A DNA stretch of 64,000 nucleotides from Solimicrobium sp043758755 (GCA_043758755.1 JAYVMW010000018.1:31511-95510); one strand, 5' to 3'. Positions 17,167-26,197 are shown, counted from the stretch's first letter. A program made the numbers and translations. Notes: generated by a model not told the origin, from the letters alone.

Positions 17167-17458
17167 AATTCGCGATTCCAACCTGAGCTACCTCATGCTG
17201 GCTCAACAAATGATTCGTTCAGACAAGGCTACCGCAATTTTCCGTCTGGGCATTGGCAAAGAAATTGCCGATCTGATTGAAGGTCTTAATAATGCGCAGA
17301 TCTTGAAACTGGCAGGCTCCAACATGATGCTGGCACGCTTCAGATTTGAAGACAGCTCCATACTGTGCATGCTGACCAACTACAACAAGGACCGCGCTCT
17401 GGCGCAATCCCATGCTGCCATATTAATGGCTGGACAGGCCGTTGAAGAAATTCATTAA
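17141..17458 (+). CDS. flhD: Flagellar master regulator subunit FlhD
   Basis: A 105-residue partner of FlhC in the FlhD4C2 complex that turns on class II flagellar genes. IRDSNLSYLMLAQQMIRSDKATAIFRLGI and the LKLAGSNMMLARFRF region follow the family. Start ATG 17141 has TTGGAG upstream. It is followed after 55 bases by flhC. The long leader with sigma-28-like repeats suggests extra control by the late flagellar sigma factor. Confidence 0.93.
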   Translation: MTPNDMMAEIRDSNLSYLMLAQQMIRSDKATAIFRLGIGKEIADLIEGLNNAQILKLAGSNMMLARFRFEDSSILCMLTNYNKDRALAQSHAAILMAGQAVEEIH

Positions 17459-17513
17459 TAGCGGTTTTGATTCACTATCGATTGTAATAATCATTCAGTA
17501 ATGGGAGCAGGTC

Positions 17514-18074
17514 ATGGGTAAGAAAAGCGTCGTCACCGAAGCACATGAAATTCAATTGGCCATTGAACTGGTCAACCTGGGTGCCCGTTTGCAACTGCTG
17601 GAATCTGAAACTTCGTTATCGAGAGAAAGACTGCTCAAGCTCTATAAAGAGTTGAAAGGTGTTTCACCTCCGAAGGGAATGCTGCCTTTTTCCACTGACT
17701 GGTTTTTAACCTGGCAACCGAATATTCATGCCTCTCTGTTCATGAATATCCATAAGTACCTGGTGGAGCATGCCGAAGTCAAAGGCATTGAGGCGACCGT
17801 TAAAGCCTACAAGCTCTATCTGGAACAAATTCCTGCAAATAATCAGAATCAGGAACACGTGTTGTCATTGACAAGAGCCTGGACTCTAGTAAGATTCTTT
17901 GAAAGCAAGATGTTGTCGCTCGCGCAATGTTGCAAATGTGGCGGCCATTTTGTTTCTTATAAATACGATCTGCATAAAAATTACGCCTGCGGGTTGTGTC
18001 ACATGCCTTCGCGGGCCGGTAAACTCAAAAAAACCCGGGAAGTCGAAAAACTGAATGATGAAATGGTAGCGTAG
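17514..18074 (+). CDS. flhC: Flagellar master regulator subunit FlhC
   Basis: A 186-residue DNA-binding subunit of FlhD4C2. The N-terminal helices (EIQLAIELVNLGARLQLLE) and LKGVSPPKGMLPFSTDWF are family signatures. The structural zinc site is seen as CCKCGGHF and CGLCHMP near the C-terminus. Start ATG 17514 follows GGGAGCAGGTC. The gene ends 2 bases before a large palindromic element that could terminate or stabilise the flhDC transcript. Confidence 0.93.
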   Translation: MGKKSVVTEAHEIQLAIELVNLGARLQLLESETSLSRERLLKLYKELKGVSPPKGMLPFSTDWFLTWQPNIHASLFMNIHKYLVEHAEVKGIEATVKAYKLYLEQIPANNQNQEHVLSLTRAWTLVRFFESKMLSLAQCCKCGGHFVSYKYDLHKNYACGLCHMPSRAGKLKKTREVEKLNDEMVA

Positions 18075-18076
18075 GG

Positions 18077-18243
18077 CTAGGAGTCTGCGCGGCAGAAGCG
18101 AGTCGGCTGCAAAATCGCCTGAGCGGTCCATATTTCGGCTATTTTTGAGTCAATACACTAGGTATTGACGTAAAAAATAGCCAAAATCTGTCCTCGCTCA
18201 GCCAATTTTTCGCTTCGACTCCTTCTGCCGCGCAGACTCCTAG
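18077..18243. repeat. Extended palindromic element A (167 bp)
   Basis: Perfect 22-base inverted repeats form the ends (18077-18098 and 18222-18243), extended by six more pairs after a one-base bulge. Partial pairing continues inward to a central hairpin. There GGCTATTTTT (18137-18146) pairs with 18173-18182, and GTCAATAC (18149-18156) pairs with 18162-18169 around the loop ACTAG. Nearly the whole element folds on itself. It has no reading frame of its own. A MITE-like or REP-like intergenic element, or a strong bidirectional terminator, would explain it. Confidence 0.8.
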
Positions 18244-18269
18244 GCGCGCCAGAAAATTGAGGATGCACT

Positions 18270-19067
18270 TTGGCATTGATCAAAACAAACTGGTTGCGAA
18301 TTTCCAAACCCACTTCACCAGCTGTTGTCGCATTACTGATTCAATGTGTGTCGTTATTTTTTCTGCTTCTGTTTCTGACCATTGCCTGGCAGGCTTTCCA
18401 ACTCAAACTCAACCTGATTCAGGTGCTGGTGTCCCAGGCGGTACTTACTCTGCTGCTCACGCGTAGGTTTGGACTGGCCTGGTGGTGGTGCGTTATCCAG
18501 CCGTTGTTCCCGTTTGCCGTGGTTTCGATGCTGGCCCTTCCTCTTCCGCCGTGGCTGTATCTGGCGCTGTTCTTGATCCTTCTGGTAATTTACTGGTCTG
18601 CGTATCAGACTCAGGTCCCGTATTTCCCATCGACTGAAAATGCCTGGCAGGCACTGGAACAGGTTCTGCCACAGGATAGACCTTTTACCATGGTCGATAT
18701 TGGAAGCGGTCTGGGTGGTCTGGTGCTGTATTTGAGCAAAAAATATCCTCAAAGTAGATTCACCGGTGTGGAAATAGCCCCGTTACCCTGGCTGGTGAGT
18801 TATTTGCGACCCAAGACGGGCGCCGGAAATGTCCAGTTTTTGCGCAGCAATTATGAAACCCTGAATTTCGCGGACTTCGATGTCGTGTTTGCCTACCTGT
18901 CTCCGGCCGCCATGTCGGCGCTCTGGATCAAGGCCAAAAGTGAAATGCGACCCGGTTCTTTGTTGGTCAGTTATGAGTTTCCTATCATTGGTGTTGAAGA
19001 ACACTTGTCAATCTATCCAGAAAACACGTCCTCTCAGGCCCGCAAACTGTACATCTGGTATCTCTAA
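18270..19067 (+). CDS. Membrane-anchored class I SAM methyltransferase
   Basis: A 265-residue protein. Residues about 17-105 hold three or four hydrophobic segments. The C-terminal half is a class I methyltransferase fold with the SAM-binding loop MVDIGSGLGGLVLYL, the acidic strand-2 end GVEIAP, and a strand-4 region DFDVVFAYLSP. Start TTG 18270 has GAGGA at 18259-18263. It lies between flhC and motA, so a role in motility is suggested by position only. The substrate is unknown. Confidence 0.75.
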   Translation: MALIKTNWLRISKPTSPAVVALLIQCVSLFFLLLFLTIAWQAFQLKLNLIQVLVSQAVLTLLLTRRFGLAWWWCVIQPLFPFAVVSMLALPLPPWLYLALFLILLVIYWSAYQTQVPYFPSTENAWQALEQVLPQDRPFTMVDIGSGLGGLVLYLSKKYPQSRFTGVEIAPLPWLVSYLRPKTGAGNVQFLRSNYETLNFADFDVVFAYLSPAAMSALWIKAKSEMRPGSLLVSYEFPIIGVEEHLSIYPENTSSQARKLYIWYL

Positions 19068-19157
19068 TAAGAATTTCTAAATTTTTTCATGGAAACTAAG
19101 CGTTTTTTAGACTAACTTGGGTTGGTGATATAGAACCTTTTTTAAGGGAGCCCGCTC

Positions 19158-20018
19158 GTGTTCGTAATCATTGGATATGTAATTGTTGTCGGATCGGTGT
19201 TTGGCGGTTTCGCCATGGCCGGTGGGCACTTGGCCGCTTTGTTCCAGCCGCTGGAGTTGCTGATGATCGGCGGTGCGGCGGCGGGTGCTTCCTTGGTAGG
19301 AAATAATGCTAAAACATTAAAAGCATCAATCAAGGCTTTACCTGGTGTTCTGAAGGGATCCAAATACAACAAGGCAATGTATATGGAACTCATGACGATG
19401 ATGTTCGATGTATTGAGCAAGGTGCGCAAGGAAGGGCTGATGTCGATTGAGGGCGATGTTGAAAACCCCGACAGCAGTCCACTGTTCAGTAAATATGAAC
19501 TGGTGGTGCACGATCATCATCTGATGGAATTTATCTGTGACTATTTAAGGCTGATGGTGTCCGGGAACATGGATGCGTTCCAGATCGAAAACCTGATGGA
19601 CAATGAAATTGAAACCCACCATGTTGAAGCGCATGCCCCGGTCCATTTTGTCGCCAAACTCGGTGACGGTCTGCCGGCCTTCGGTATTGTCGCTGCGGTC
19701 ATGGGGGTGGTGCACACCATGGAATCGGTCGGTATTCCGCCCGCCGAACTGGGCGAGTTGATTGCACATGCGCTGGTGGGAACTTTTCTGGGTATTTTGC
19801 TGGCCTATGGCTTCGTCGGTCCGCTGTCCGGCCTGCTCGAGCAGCAGGTGGAAGAATCATCCAAAACATTCCAGTGCGTCAAAGTGACATTACTGGCCAG
19901 TCTGAATGGTTTTGCGCCGGCCCTGGCGGTGGAATTCGGCCGAAAGGTACTGTATTCAACGGAACGTCCGACTTTCGTAGAGCTGGAAGATCATATTAAA
20001 TCCAGCAAATCTAAATAA
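19158..20018 (+). CDS. motA: Flagellar motor stator protein MotA
   Basis: A 286-residue inner-membrane stator subunit that forms a proton channel with MotB. It has four membrane segments: two near the N-terminus (FVIIGYVIVVGSVFGGFAMAG, then the LLMIGGAAAGASLVG segment) and two in the second half (LPAFGIVAAVMGVVHTM and ALVGTFLGILLAYGFVGPL). A charged cytoplasmic loop between them contacts FliG. Start GTG 19158 follows AAGGGAG. motB comes 33 bases later. Confidence 0.96.
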   Translation: MFVIIGYVIVVGSVFGGFAMAGGHLAALFQPLELLMIGGAAAGASLVGNNAKTLKASIKALPGVLKGSKYNKAMYMELMTMMFDVLSKVRKEGLMSIEGDVENPDSSPLFSKYELVVHDHHLMEFICDYLRLMVSGNMDAFQIENLMDNEIETHHVEAHAPVHFVAKLGDGLPAFGIVAAVMGVVHTMESVGIPPAELGELIAHALVGTFLGILLAYGFVGPLSGLLEQQVEESSKTFQCVKVTLLASLNGFAPALAVEFGRKVLYSTERPTFVELEDHIKSSKSK

Positions 20019-20051
20019 GCGCAATGAGTAAAACAGGGACAGGTGATATGA

Positions 20052-21002
20052 ATGGCTAATGAAGAACTCCGGCCAATTATAGTCAAGCGCATTAAGAAAG
20101 TTGCCGGTGGTGCGCATGGCGGTGCGTGGAAAATTGCCTATGCCGACTTTGTGACGGCGATGATGGCATTCTTCCTCTTGATGTGGCTGCTGGGTTCCAC
20201 TACCAAGGGAACCTTGCAGGGAATTGCAGAATATTTTCAGACTCCGCTGAAGGTTGCCATGGCTGGCGGTGAAGGTGCCGGCGACAGTTCCAGCATTGTT
20301 AAAGGCGGCGGCAGGGATCTGTCTTCGTCGGAAGGTCAGACCAAAAAAAGCGACGCACTAAAAAACAAGAAAAGTTTCAGTCTGAAAGATGCGCAGGCAG
20401 CGCTGGCCCTGGCTGATGCCGCCCATTTGAAACAGTTGAAAGCAAAGATAGAAGCGGTCATCGACGCCAATCCAACCCTGAAGCAGTACAAGAAGCAATT
20501 GGTGCTGGACATGACTACGGATGGATTGCGTATTCAGATCGTGGATGATCAGAACCGGCCGATGTTCGCGTCGGCCAAGGCCGATCTGGAACCGTATACA
20601 AAGGTCCTGCTTGACGAAATCGGTGTGGCACTCAATGAAGTACCCAACAAGATCAGCATTTCAGGGCACACCGATGCCACGCCCTATTCGAGTGGCGGAC
20701 GCGGTTACAGCAACTGGGAACTGTCTGCCGATCGTGCCAATGCCACGCGCCGCGAGCTGATTTTGGCCGGGATGGATGAGACCAAAATGCTGCGTGTCGT
20801 CGGTCTGTCCTCGTCGGTGCTGTTTAACAAGGACAATCCGGTGGATCCGATCAACCGGCGCATCAGCATTATTGTGATGAACAAGCGGGCGGAATTGGCG
20901 GCGACGCAGGATGGTGGCTATATCGATGTAGACAAACCCGAAGATGGCGCAGATGCAAATGCGGGAGAACCGAAGCCTGAAAGCGAGCCGGGCAGCAAGT
21001 GA
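20052..21002 (+). CDS. motB: Flagellar motor stator protein MotB
   Basis: A 316-residue stator subunit with a short cytoplasmic N-terminus and one membrane helix bearing the proton-carrying Asp in AYADFVTAMMAFFLLMWLLG. A plug/linker region follows, then a C-terminal OmpA-like peptidoglycan-binding domain (ISGHTDATPY, NWELSADRANATRREL, NRRISIIVM). The tail is acidic. I chose ATG 20052 (MANEELRPI); the ATG at 20048 stops after three codons. Confidence 0.96.
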   Translation: MANEELRPIIVKRIKKVAGGAHGGAWKIAYADFVTAMMAFFLLMWLLGSTTKGTLQGIAEYFQTPLKVAMAGGEGAGDSSSIVKGGGRDLSSSEGQTKKSDALKNKKSFSLKDAQAALALADAAHLKQLKAKIEAVIDANPTLKQYKKQLVLDMTTDGLRIQIVDDQNRPMFASAKADLEPYTKVLLDEIGVALNEVPNKISISGHTDATPYSSGGRGYSNWELSADRANATRRELILAGMDETKMLRVVGLSSSVLFNKDNPVDPINRRISIIVMNKRAELAATQDGGYIDVDKPEDGADANAGEPKPESEPGSK

Positions 21003-21033
21003 GCAAGTTGATGATGGCGATAACAGGTAAATC

Positions 21034-21582
21034 ATGACAACTAAAAAAATGTTAGGTTCTCAGGTAAAGCGCTTGCTGTCAGGCGTGTCAGACCATGGCC
21101 GGCAACATTTGCTGGAAGTGGAAACTGATCTGGTTCAGACCGCATTTTTGCTCGGTGAAGCCGTCGAAAAACTGGGCAGCAGCTTTTTTGCATTGCATAA
21201 CGCGGTCAGCGCCCAGCAGCACGAAGTCGATATCCTGTTATCAGAGCTCAATGAGGGTGATCCGAAACTGCAACGACTGCGCGTACTGCGCGATGAAATT
21301 GCCCAGCATACCAATGAGGCTGTCACCGGTTTGCAGTTTCAGGATCTGACCAGTCAGTTATTGGCCAGAACGGTGCAGCGCATTATCGGCTTGCGTAATG
21401 TACTCAGTGAATTGGCGGTAGAAGGAAATGATTTGCCGATTGGAGGTCAGGAAGATGAAATTGTTACCATGCTCAACGATATCAATAAAAACCTGGATAG
21501 CCAAAGTTCCGGGTTAAGGGACCTGTTGCGCAAGGCGGTGCATCAAAAAGATATGGATAGCGGTGATATTGAAATGTTTTAG
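21034..21582 (+). CDS. Compact CheZ-like chemotaxis protein
   Basis: A 182-residue, largely helical protein with no membrane segment. Its core QFQDLTSQLLARTVQRI parallels the catalytic helix of CheZ (DFQDLTGQVIKKI in the true CheZ of this operon). The D104-x3-Q108 pair matches the Asp and Gln that drive CheY-P hydrolysis. It lacks the C-terminal CheY-binding tail (LLDSLGF) of CheZ and ends instead in GDIEMF. It precedes the first cheY. I infer a second CheY-P phosphatase or a CheY-binding regulator; the activity is not proven. Confidence 0.65.
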   Translation: MTTKKMLGSQVKRLLSGVSDHGRQHLLEVETDLVQTAFLLGEAVEKLGSSFFALHNAVSAQQHEVDILLSELNEGDPKLQRLRVLRDEIAQHTNEAVTGLQFQDLTSQLLARTVQRIIGLRNVLSELAVEGNDLPIGGQEDEIVTMLNDINKNLDSQSSGLRDLLRKAVHQKDMDSGDIEMF

Positions 21583-21626
21583 CAGTTAACTGGGTGTGAA
21601 AACCTGTAAACAAGAATGTTGGAGTC

Positions 21627-21995
21627 ATGATGGAAAAAACGATATTGGCAGTAGATGATTCGGGGTCGCTCAGGCAGATGTTGTCGTTCAGTCTGAAGGC
21701 CGCCGGTTATCAGGTGATTGAAGCCGTGGATGGCCAGGACGGTCTGGACAAGGCACGTGCACAGGTGGTTGATCTGGTACTGACCGACCAGAATATGCCG
21801 CGCATGGACGGGCTGTCGCTGATCAAGGCGTTGCGCGCCATGCCCAGCTATCAGAAGGTGCCGATTCTGATGCTCACGACCGAATCTGGTGATGAAATGA
21901 AATCCAGAGGACGGGCGGCTGGTGCCAATGGCTGGCTGGTCAAGCCGTTTGATCCGCAAAAGCTCACCGAAGTTGTGAAAAAGGTGATCGGTTAA
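21627..21995 (+). CDS. cheY: CheY-like response regulator 1
   Basis: A 122-residue single receiver domain: acidic pair in AVDDSGSLRQML, phospho-acceptor Asp in LVLTDQNMPRMDG, the Thr of MLTTES and Lys of LVKPFDP. It has no output domain, so it should act by protein contact, probably at the motor or as a phosphate sink. It lies directly before cheA and after the CheZ-like gene. A second cheY (27437-27829), closer to classical CheY, is paired with cheZ. Confidence 0.92.
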   Translation: MMEKTILAVDDSGSLRQMLSFSLKAAGYQVIEAVDGQDGLDKARAQVVDLVLTDQNMPRMDGLSLIKALRAMPSYQKVPILMLTTESGDEMKSRGRAAGANGWLVKPFDPQKLTEVVKKVIG

Positions 21996-22075
21996 TTGAA
22001 GTTGCGCCGACAGGTCAATCCAGGCGACGCGAACAACAGGTAACCCGGGAATAACGTCAATCAGGGAGCGGGGTA

Positions 22076-24154
22076 ATGGCAATAGAAATGAGTCAGTTCT
22101 ATCAAGTCTTTTTTGATGAGGCTGAAGAACTGTTGGCTGAAATGGAAAAACTGCTGCTGGCGGTAAATATTTCAGATCCTGATATGGAAGATTTGAATGC
22201 AATTTTCAGGACTGCCCATTCGATCAAGGGTGGGGCGTCCACTTTTGGCATTTCCGATATGTCAGACATTACTCATTTTCTGGAATCACTGCTCGACAAT
22301 ATTCGCAAAGGGGAAATGGCCATCACCGCAGAGCATGTTGATGCGTTTTTGATTGCCAAAGACATATTGAAAATGCAGTTGAACGGACATAAGTTTGGCG
22401 CAGAGGTAGATCAGGAATCCGTGGCTGATGTGCGCATGATGCTGCAGTCGCTGGCGCAAAATTCAACCCATATTGCACCACCACCGAAAATCGAAAGTTA
22501 TATTGAAAAAAATCCGGCGGAACAGTTTAAAAAATGCTTTCGGATTGAATTTCCCAAAGTTGCCGATGCTGAAATCGACACCATCGGCGAGGAATTGAGC
22601 CTGTTGGGTGAAAGTGCCAAAGAAATACTGGACGATAACCGGATTGCGTTTGTATTGAACACCAATGCCACGCCCGACGACATCATTGCCATCTGTTCGT
22701 TTATTCTGGATCCGCAGGATATTTTTATAACCGAAATCGCTCAGACCAAAATTCCTGCCAGAGAAGAAAATGAAAATGAGCTGGGATACGGTTTCTTTGA
22801 TCCGGTCGACAAACCGGATGAAGACAAGTTGGGATATGGATTTTTAGAACCGGAAAATCCGGCTTTTGCACTGGACCGCAGCCCTGAAGAAATCATGAAG
22901 GGTGTGGCCAGAAAAATTGAAAACGATCTGACTCATCAGGGTGCGCATGACGATAAACATCATGCGAAACGGGACGCCGACAAAGCAGCCGGGAATCAGG
23001 AAACCACCACGATCCGGGTCGGCATAGAGAAAGTCGATCAACTGATCAATCTGATTGGTGAGCTGGTGATTACTCAGGCCATGCTCGAGCAGCGCTCCAT
23101 TGATCTGGATCCGATAGAGCATGAGCGATTGCTGTCCTCCGTGGGTCAGCTCACCAGAAACACCCGCGATCTGCAGCAGGCCGTGATGTCCATCCGCATG
23201 ATGCCGATGGATTATGTGTTTTCGCGCTTTCCGCGCATGGTGCGCGACCTGGCTTCCAAACTGGGCAAGAAAGTCGAATTTATAACTTATGGCGCTTCCA
23301 CCGAACTCGACAAGGGTTTGATTGAACGCATTGTCGATCCGCTCACCCATCTGGTCAGAAACAGTATTGATCACGGGATTGAAATGCCCGAAGTGCGCCG
23401 CTTCGACGGCAAGACCGACGCGGGACGGCTGTCCCTGTCTGCATCCCATCAGGGCGGCAATATTGTCATTGAAGTCAGTGACGATGGCGGTGGGCTGAAC
23501 CGGGAAAAAATTCTGGCCAAGGCACATGAGAATGGTTTGCCTGTTACCGACAACATGCCGGATGCCGAGGTCTGGCAGCTGATTTTTGCGCCAGGATTTT
23601 CTACCGCTGAAGTGGTCACCGATGTCTCGGGGCGCGGTGTGGGCATGGATGTGGTAAAACGCAATATCACCAATATGGGTGGCGTGGTGGATATCCGCTC
23701 GGCGCGCGGTTTTGGTACTACCATCGTCATTTCACTGCCGCTGACCCTGGCCATTCTGGACGGCATGTCAATCCGGGTTGGTGAAGAGGTCTATATCCTG
23801 CCGCTGTCGTGCGTGGTGGAATCGCTGCAGCCGGTGCCGGACGACCTCAAGGAGATCAGCAACAAAGGTACCGTTATCAAAGTCAGGGATGAATATCTGC
23901 CGCTGATCGCGCTGCACAAGGTGTTTGGTATCGAGCCCAAGTACACCAATCCGTGTCAGGGCATCATTGTCATTCTGGAAGTCGAAGGCAAGCGCGCCGC
24001 CCTGTTCATTGATGAACTCGTCGGTCAGCAGCAGGTTGTAGTGAAAAATATTGAATCGAATTATAAAAAGGTACCAGGCGTATCCGGAGCCACGATTTTG
24101 GGTGACGGTTGCGTGGCGTTGATTTTGGATGTTTCCGCTTTATTGAGAACTTGA
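22076..24154 (+). CDS. cheA: Chemotaxis histidine kinase CheA
   Basis: A 692-residue kinase. The N-terminal Hpt domain has the phosphorylated His in FRTAHSIKGGASTF. A variable P2 region (about 150-290) is followed by the P3 dimerisation helices, the ATPase domain (LTHLVRNSIDHGIEMP, VSDDGGGLNREKI, GRGVGMDVV, GFGTTIVISLPL) and a C-terminal CheW-like P5 domain. It couples MCP signalling to CheY and CheB. cheW follows after 14 bases. Confidence 0.97.
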   Translation: MAIEMSQFYQVFFDEAEELLAEMEKLLLAVNISDPDMEDLNAIFRTAHSIKGGASTFGISDMSDITHFLESLLDNIRKGEMAITAEHVDAFLIAKDILKMQLNGHKFGAEVDQESVADVRMMLQSLAQNSTHIAPPPKIESYIEKNPAEQFKKCFRIEFPKVADAEIDTIGEELSLLGESAKEILDDNRIAFVLNTNATPDDIIAICSFILDPQDIFITEIAQTKIPAREENENELGYGFFDPVDKPDEDKLGYGFLEPENPAFALDRSPEEIMKGVARKIENDLTHQGAHDDKHHAKRDADKAAGNQETTTIRVGIEKVDQLINLIGELVITQAMLEQRSIDLDPIEHERLLSSVGQLTRNTRDLQQAVMSIRMMPMDYVFSRFPRMVRDLASKLGKKVEFITYGASTELDKGLIERIVDPLTHLVRNSIDHGIEMPEVRRFDGKTDAGRLSLSASHQGGNIVIEVSDDGGGLNREKILAKAHENGLPVTDNMPDAEVWQLIFAPGFSTAEVVTDVSGRGVGMDVVKRNITNMGGVVDIRSARGFGTTIVISLPLTLAILDGMSIRVGEEVYILPLSCVVESLQPVPDDLKEISNKGTVIKVRDEYLPLIALHKVFGIEPKYTNPCQGIIVILEVEGKRAALFIDELVGQQQVVVKNIESNYKKVPGVSGATILGDGCVALILDVSALLRT

Positions 24155-24168
24155 ATCAGGAGTCAATT

Positions 24169-24687
24169 ATGTTGCAATCTTCACAGGCAGATTCGTCGTC
24201 CACTATGCATGGCCTGAAGTCGGCCAGCGATGGAGACGGTAGTGAGTTTCTGGCGTTCACGCTGGGCAAGGAAGAATATGGCATCGATATTTTAAAGGTG
24301 CAGGAAATCCGCGGCTATGAAGCGGTGACCCGTATTGCCAATGCGCCGGTATTTGTCAAAGGTGTCATCAATCTGCGCGGGATTATCGTGCCGGTGGTCG
24401 ATATGCGGATCAAGTTCAATCTGGGTACTCCCACCTATGATCAGTTCACTGTTGTCATCATCCTTAATATCAACAGCAGAATCGTTGGCATGGTGGTCGA
24501 CAGTGTTTCGGATGTGACTACTTTGCTGGCAGAACAGATCAAACCACCGCCAGATATGGATACCACTTTCAATTCTGACTACCTGATCGGGCTGGGTACG
24601 ATAGATGAACGCATGCTGATTCTGGTCGATATCGACAAACTGATGACCAGTCCGGATATGGGACTCGTTGATCATCAGGCCAATTAG
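24169..24687 (+). CDS. cheW: Chemotaxis coupling protein CheW
   Basis: A 172-residue CheW domain linking receptors to CheA: FLAFTLGKEEYGIDILKVQEI, TRIANAPVFVKGVINLRG, IVPVVDMRIKF and VVDSVSDV are family landmarks. The short Ser-rich N-terminus is not part of the fold. I placed the start at ATG 24169, after AATCAGGAG; an upstream frame start would overlap cheA. No receptor gene lies between cheW and cheR here. Confidence 0.95.
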   Translation: MLQSSQADSSSTMHGLKSASDGDGSEFLAFTLGKEEYGIDILKVQEIRGYEAVTRIANAPVFVKGVINLRGIIVPVVDMRIKFNLGTPTYDQFTVVIILNINSRIVGMVVDSVSDVTTLLAEQIKPPPDMDTTFNSDYLIGLGTIDERMLILVDIDKLMTSPDMGLVDHQAN

Positions 24688-24709
24688 TGTATTAACGGAA
24701 TCGACATAC

Positions 24710-25549
24710 ATGGCACAGGCTGCACCGTCCCGGGAAACAGGCAAAGAGTTTGACTTTACTCACAAGGACTTTGAGCGGGTGCGCGCCCTGATTTATCAGC
24801 GCGCCGGTATCTCACTGTCGGACAGCAAGCAGGAAATGGTATACAGCCGGCTGGCCCGACGGCTGCGCGCCACCGGCATCAGCAGTTTTTCCGAGTATCT
24901 CAATGAACTCGAACGCGGTGCTGATCCGGAAGAAATCGTGGCCTTTACCAATGCCCTGACCACTAACCTGACGTCATTTTTCAGAGAGGAACATCATTTT
25001 CCGCTGCTGGCTGAATTTGCATCCAGACTGAAAGAGCCGATCACCGTGTGGTGTTCGGCCAGTTCAACCGGGGAAGAGCCGTATTCGATTGCCATGACCC
25101 TGTGCGAAGCCTATGGAAAAATGAACCCGCCGGCCAGAATTATTGCCACCGATATCGATACCAATGTGCTTAAAACGGCATCGAATGGGGTGTACAACAT
25201 GGACCGGCTCGAAAAAATGTCCAGTGAACGCGTGAAGAAATTTTTTCTCAAGGGTAAAGGATCGAATGACGGGCAGGTGCGGGTCAGGCCGGAATTGCGT
25301 GACATGATTGAATTCAAGCAGTTAAATCTGTTGTCGGACAGTTGGCCGATCAGCGGTACCTTTGATGTCATTTTCTGCCGGAATGTGATGATTTATTTTG
25401 ACAAGCCAACCCAGAAAAAAATTCTGCAGCGCTTTGCACCACTGTTAAAGCCACACGGACTGCTGTTTGTCGGGCATTCTGAAAATTTTTCGTATTTAAC
25501 CGATATATTTCAGTTGCGGGGGAAAACGGTATATGAAGTATCCCGTTAA
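24710..25549 (+). CDS. cheR: Chemotaxis methyltransferase CheR
   Basis: A 279-residue SAM-dependent methyltransferase that methylates glutamates of MCPs. The N-terminal helical domain has RVRALIYQRAGISLSDSK. The catalytic domain contains NLTSFFREEHHFPLL, WCSASSTGEEPYSIAM, IIATDIDTNVLKTA and DVIFCRNVMIYFD. Start ATG 24710 is preferred over an earlier in-frame start inside cheW. It works with CheB and CheD encoded next. Confidence 0.96.
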   Translation: MAQAAPSRETGKEFDFTHKDFERVRALIYQRAGISLSDSKQEMVYSRLARRLRATGISSFSEYLNELERGADPEEIVAFTNALTTNLTSFFREEHHFPLLAEFASRLKEPITVWCSASSTGEEPYSIAMTLCEAYGKMNPPARIIATDIDTNVLKTASNGVYNMDRLEKMSSERVKKFFLKGKGSNDGQVRVRPELRDMIEFKQLNLLSDSWPISGTFDVIFCRNVMIYFDKPTQKKILQRFAPLLKPHGLLFVGHSENFSYLTDIFQLRGKTVYEVSR

Positions 25550-25585
25550 ATGTCGCGCTGCTGAATCTGAAACCAAAGGACTGCC

Positions 25586-26197
25586 ATGAGTGAGATGAGT
25601 GTAGAGCATCTTGCTACCAATTTTTATTATGACCGCACGTTTGATTGTGAAGCGGCCAAAATTTTGCCTGGCGAGTATTATTTTTCAGGAAAGGACATGG
25701 TCATCGTGACCGTGCTCGGCTCCTGTGTGTCTGCCTGCATCCGCGACAGAGTCTCGGGCATTGGCGGCATGAACCATTTTATGCTGCCCGACGGTGGCAG
25801 TGACGACAGTCCGGTTTCGGCCTCCATGCGTTACGGCACCTATGCCATGGAAATCCTGATCAACGAATTGTTAAAGGCCGGTGCGCGCCGGGAAAATTTT
25901 GAAGCCAAGGTGTTTGGTGGCGGCAATGTGCTGCGCGGCTTTACTTCGATCAATGTCGGCGAGCGCAACGCCCAATTTGTGCGGCAATATCTGAAAATGG
26001 AAAACATCCGCATTACTGCTGAAGATCTGATCGATATTCATCCCAGAAAAGTATTCTTCTTTCCCCACACCGGCAAGGTATTGGTGAAAAAACTGAAAGT
26101 GGTGCATAACGATACGGTCAAACAGCGCGAAATTGAATACGCTGCCAAACTCAAAAAAGATGCATCGCGCGGAGGTGGTGAAATTGATCTGTTTTAA
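25586..26197 (+). CDS. cheD: Chemotaxis glutamine deamidase CheD
   Basis: A 203-residue receptor-modifying deamidase. The catalytic Cys and His are in VTVLGSCVSACIRD and GIGGMNHFMLP, with RYGTYAMEILINELLKAGA following. The tail ends GGGEIDLF, similar to the GDIEMF ending of the CheZ-like protein upstream, so both may be read by the same partner. It lies between cheR and cheB, the normal betaproteobacterial order. Confidence 0.95.
   Translation: MSEMSVEHLATNFYYDRTFDCEAAKILPGEYYFSGKDMVIVTVLGSCVSACIRDRVSGIGGMNHFMLPDGGSDDSPVSASMRYGTYAMEILINELLKAGARRENFEAKVFGGGNVLRGFTSINVGERNAQFVRQYLKMENIRITAEDLIDIHPRKVFFFPHTGKVLVKKLKVVHNDTVKQREIEYAAKLKKDASRGGGEIDLF

Noticed and set aside
18077..18243. Insertion sequence after flhC
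   Set aside because: Terminal inverted repeats are present but there is no transposase frame; listed as a palindromic element instead.
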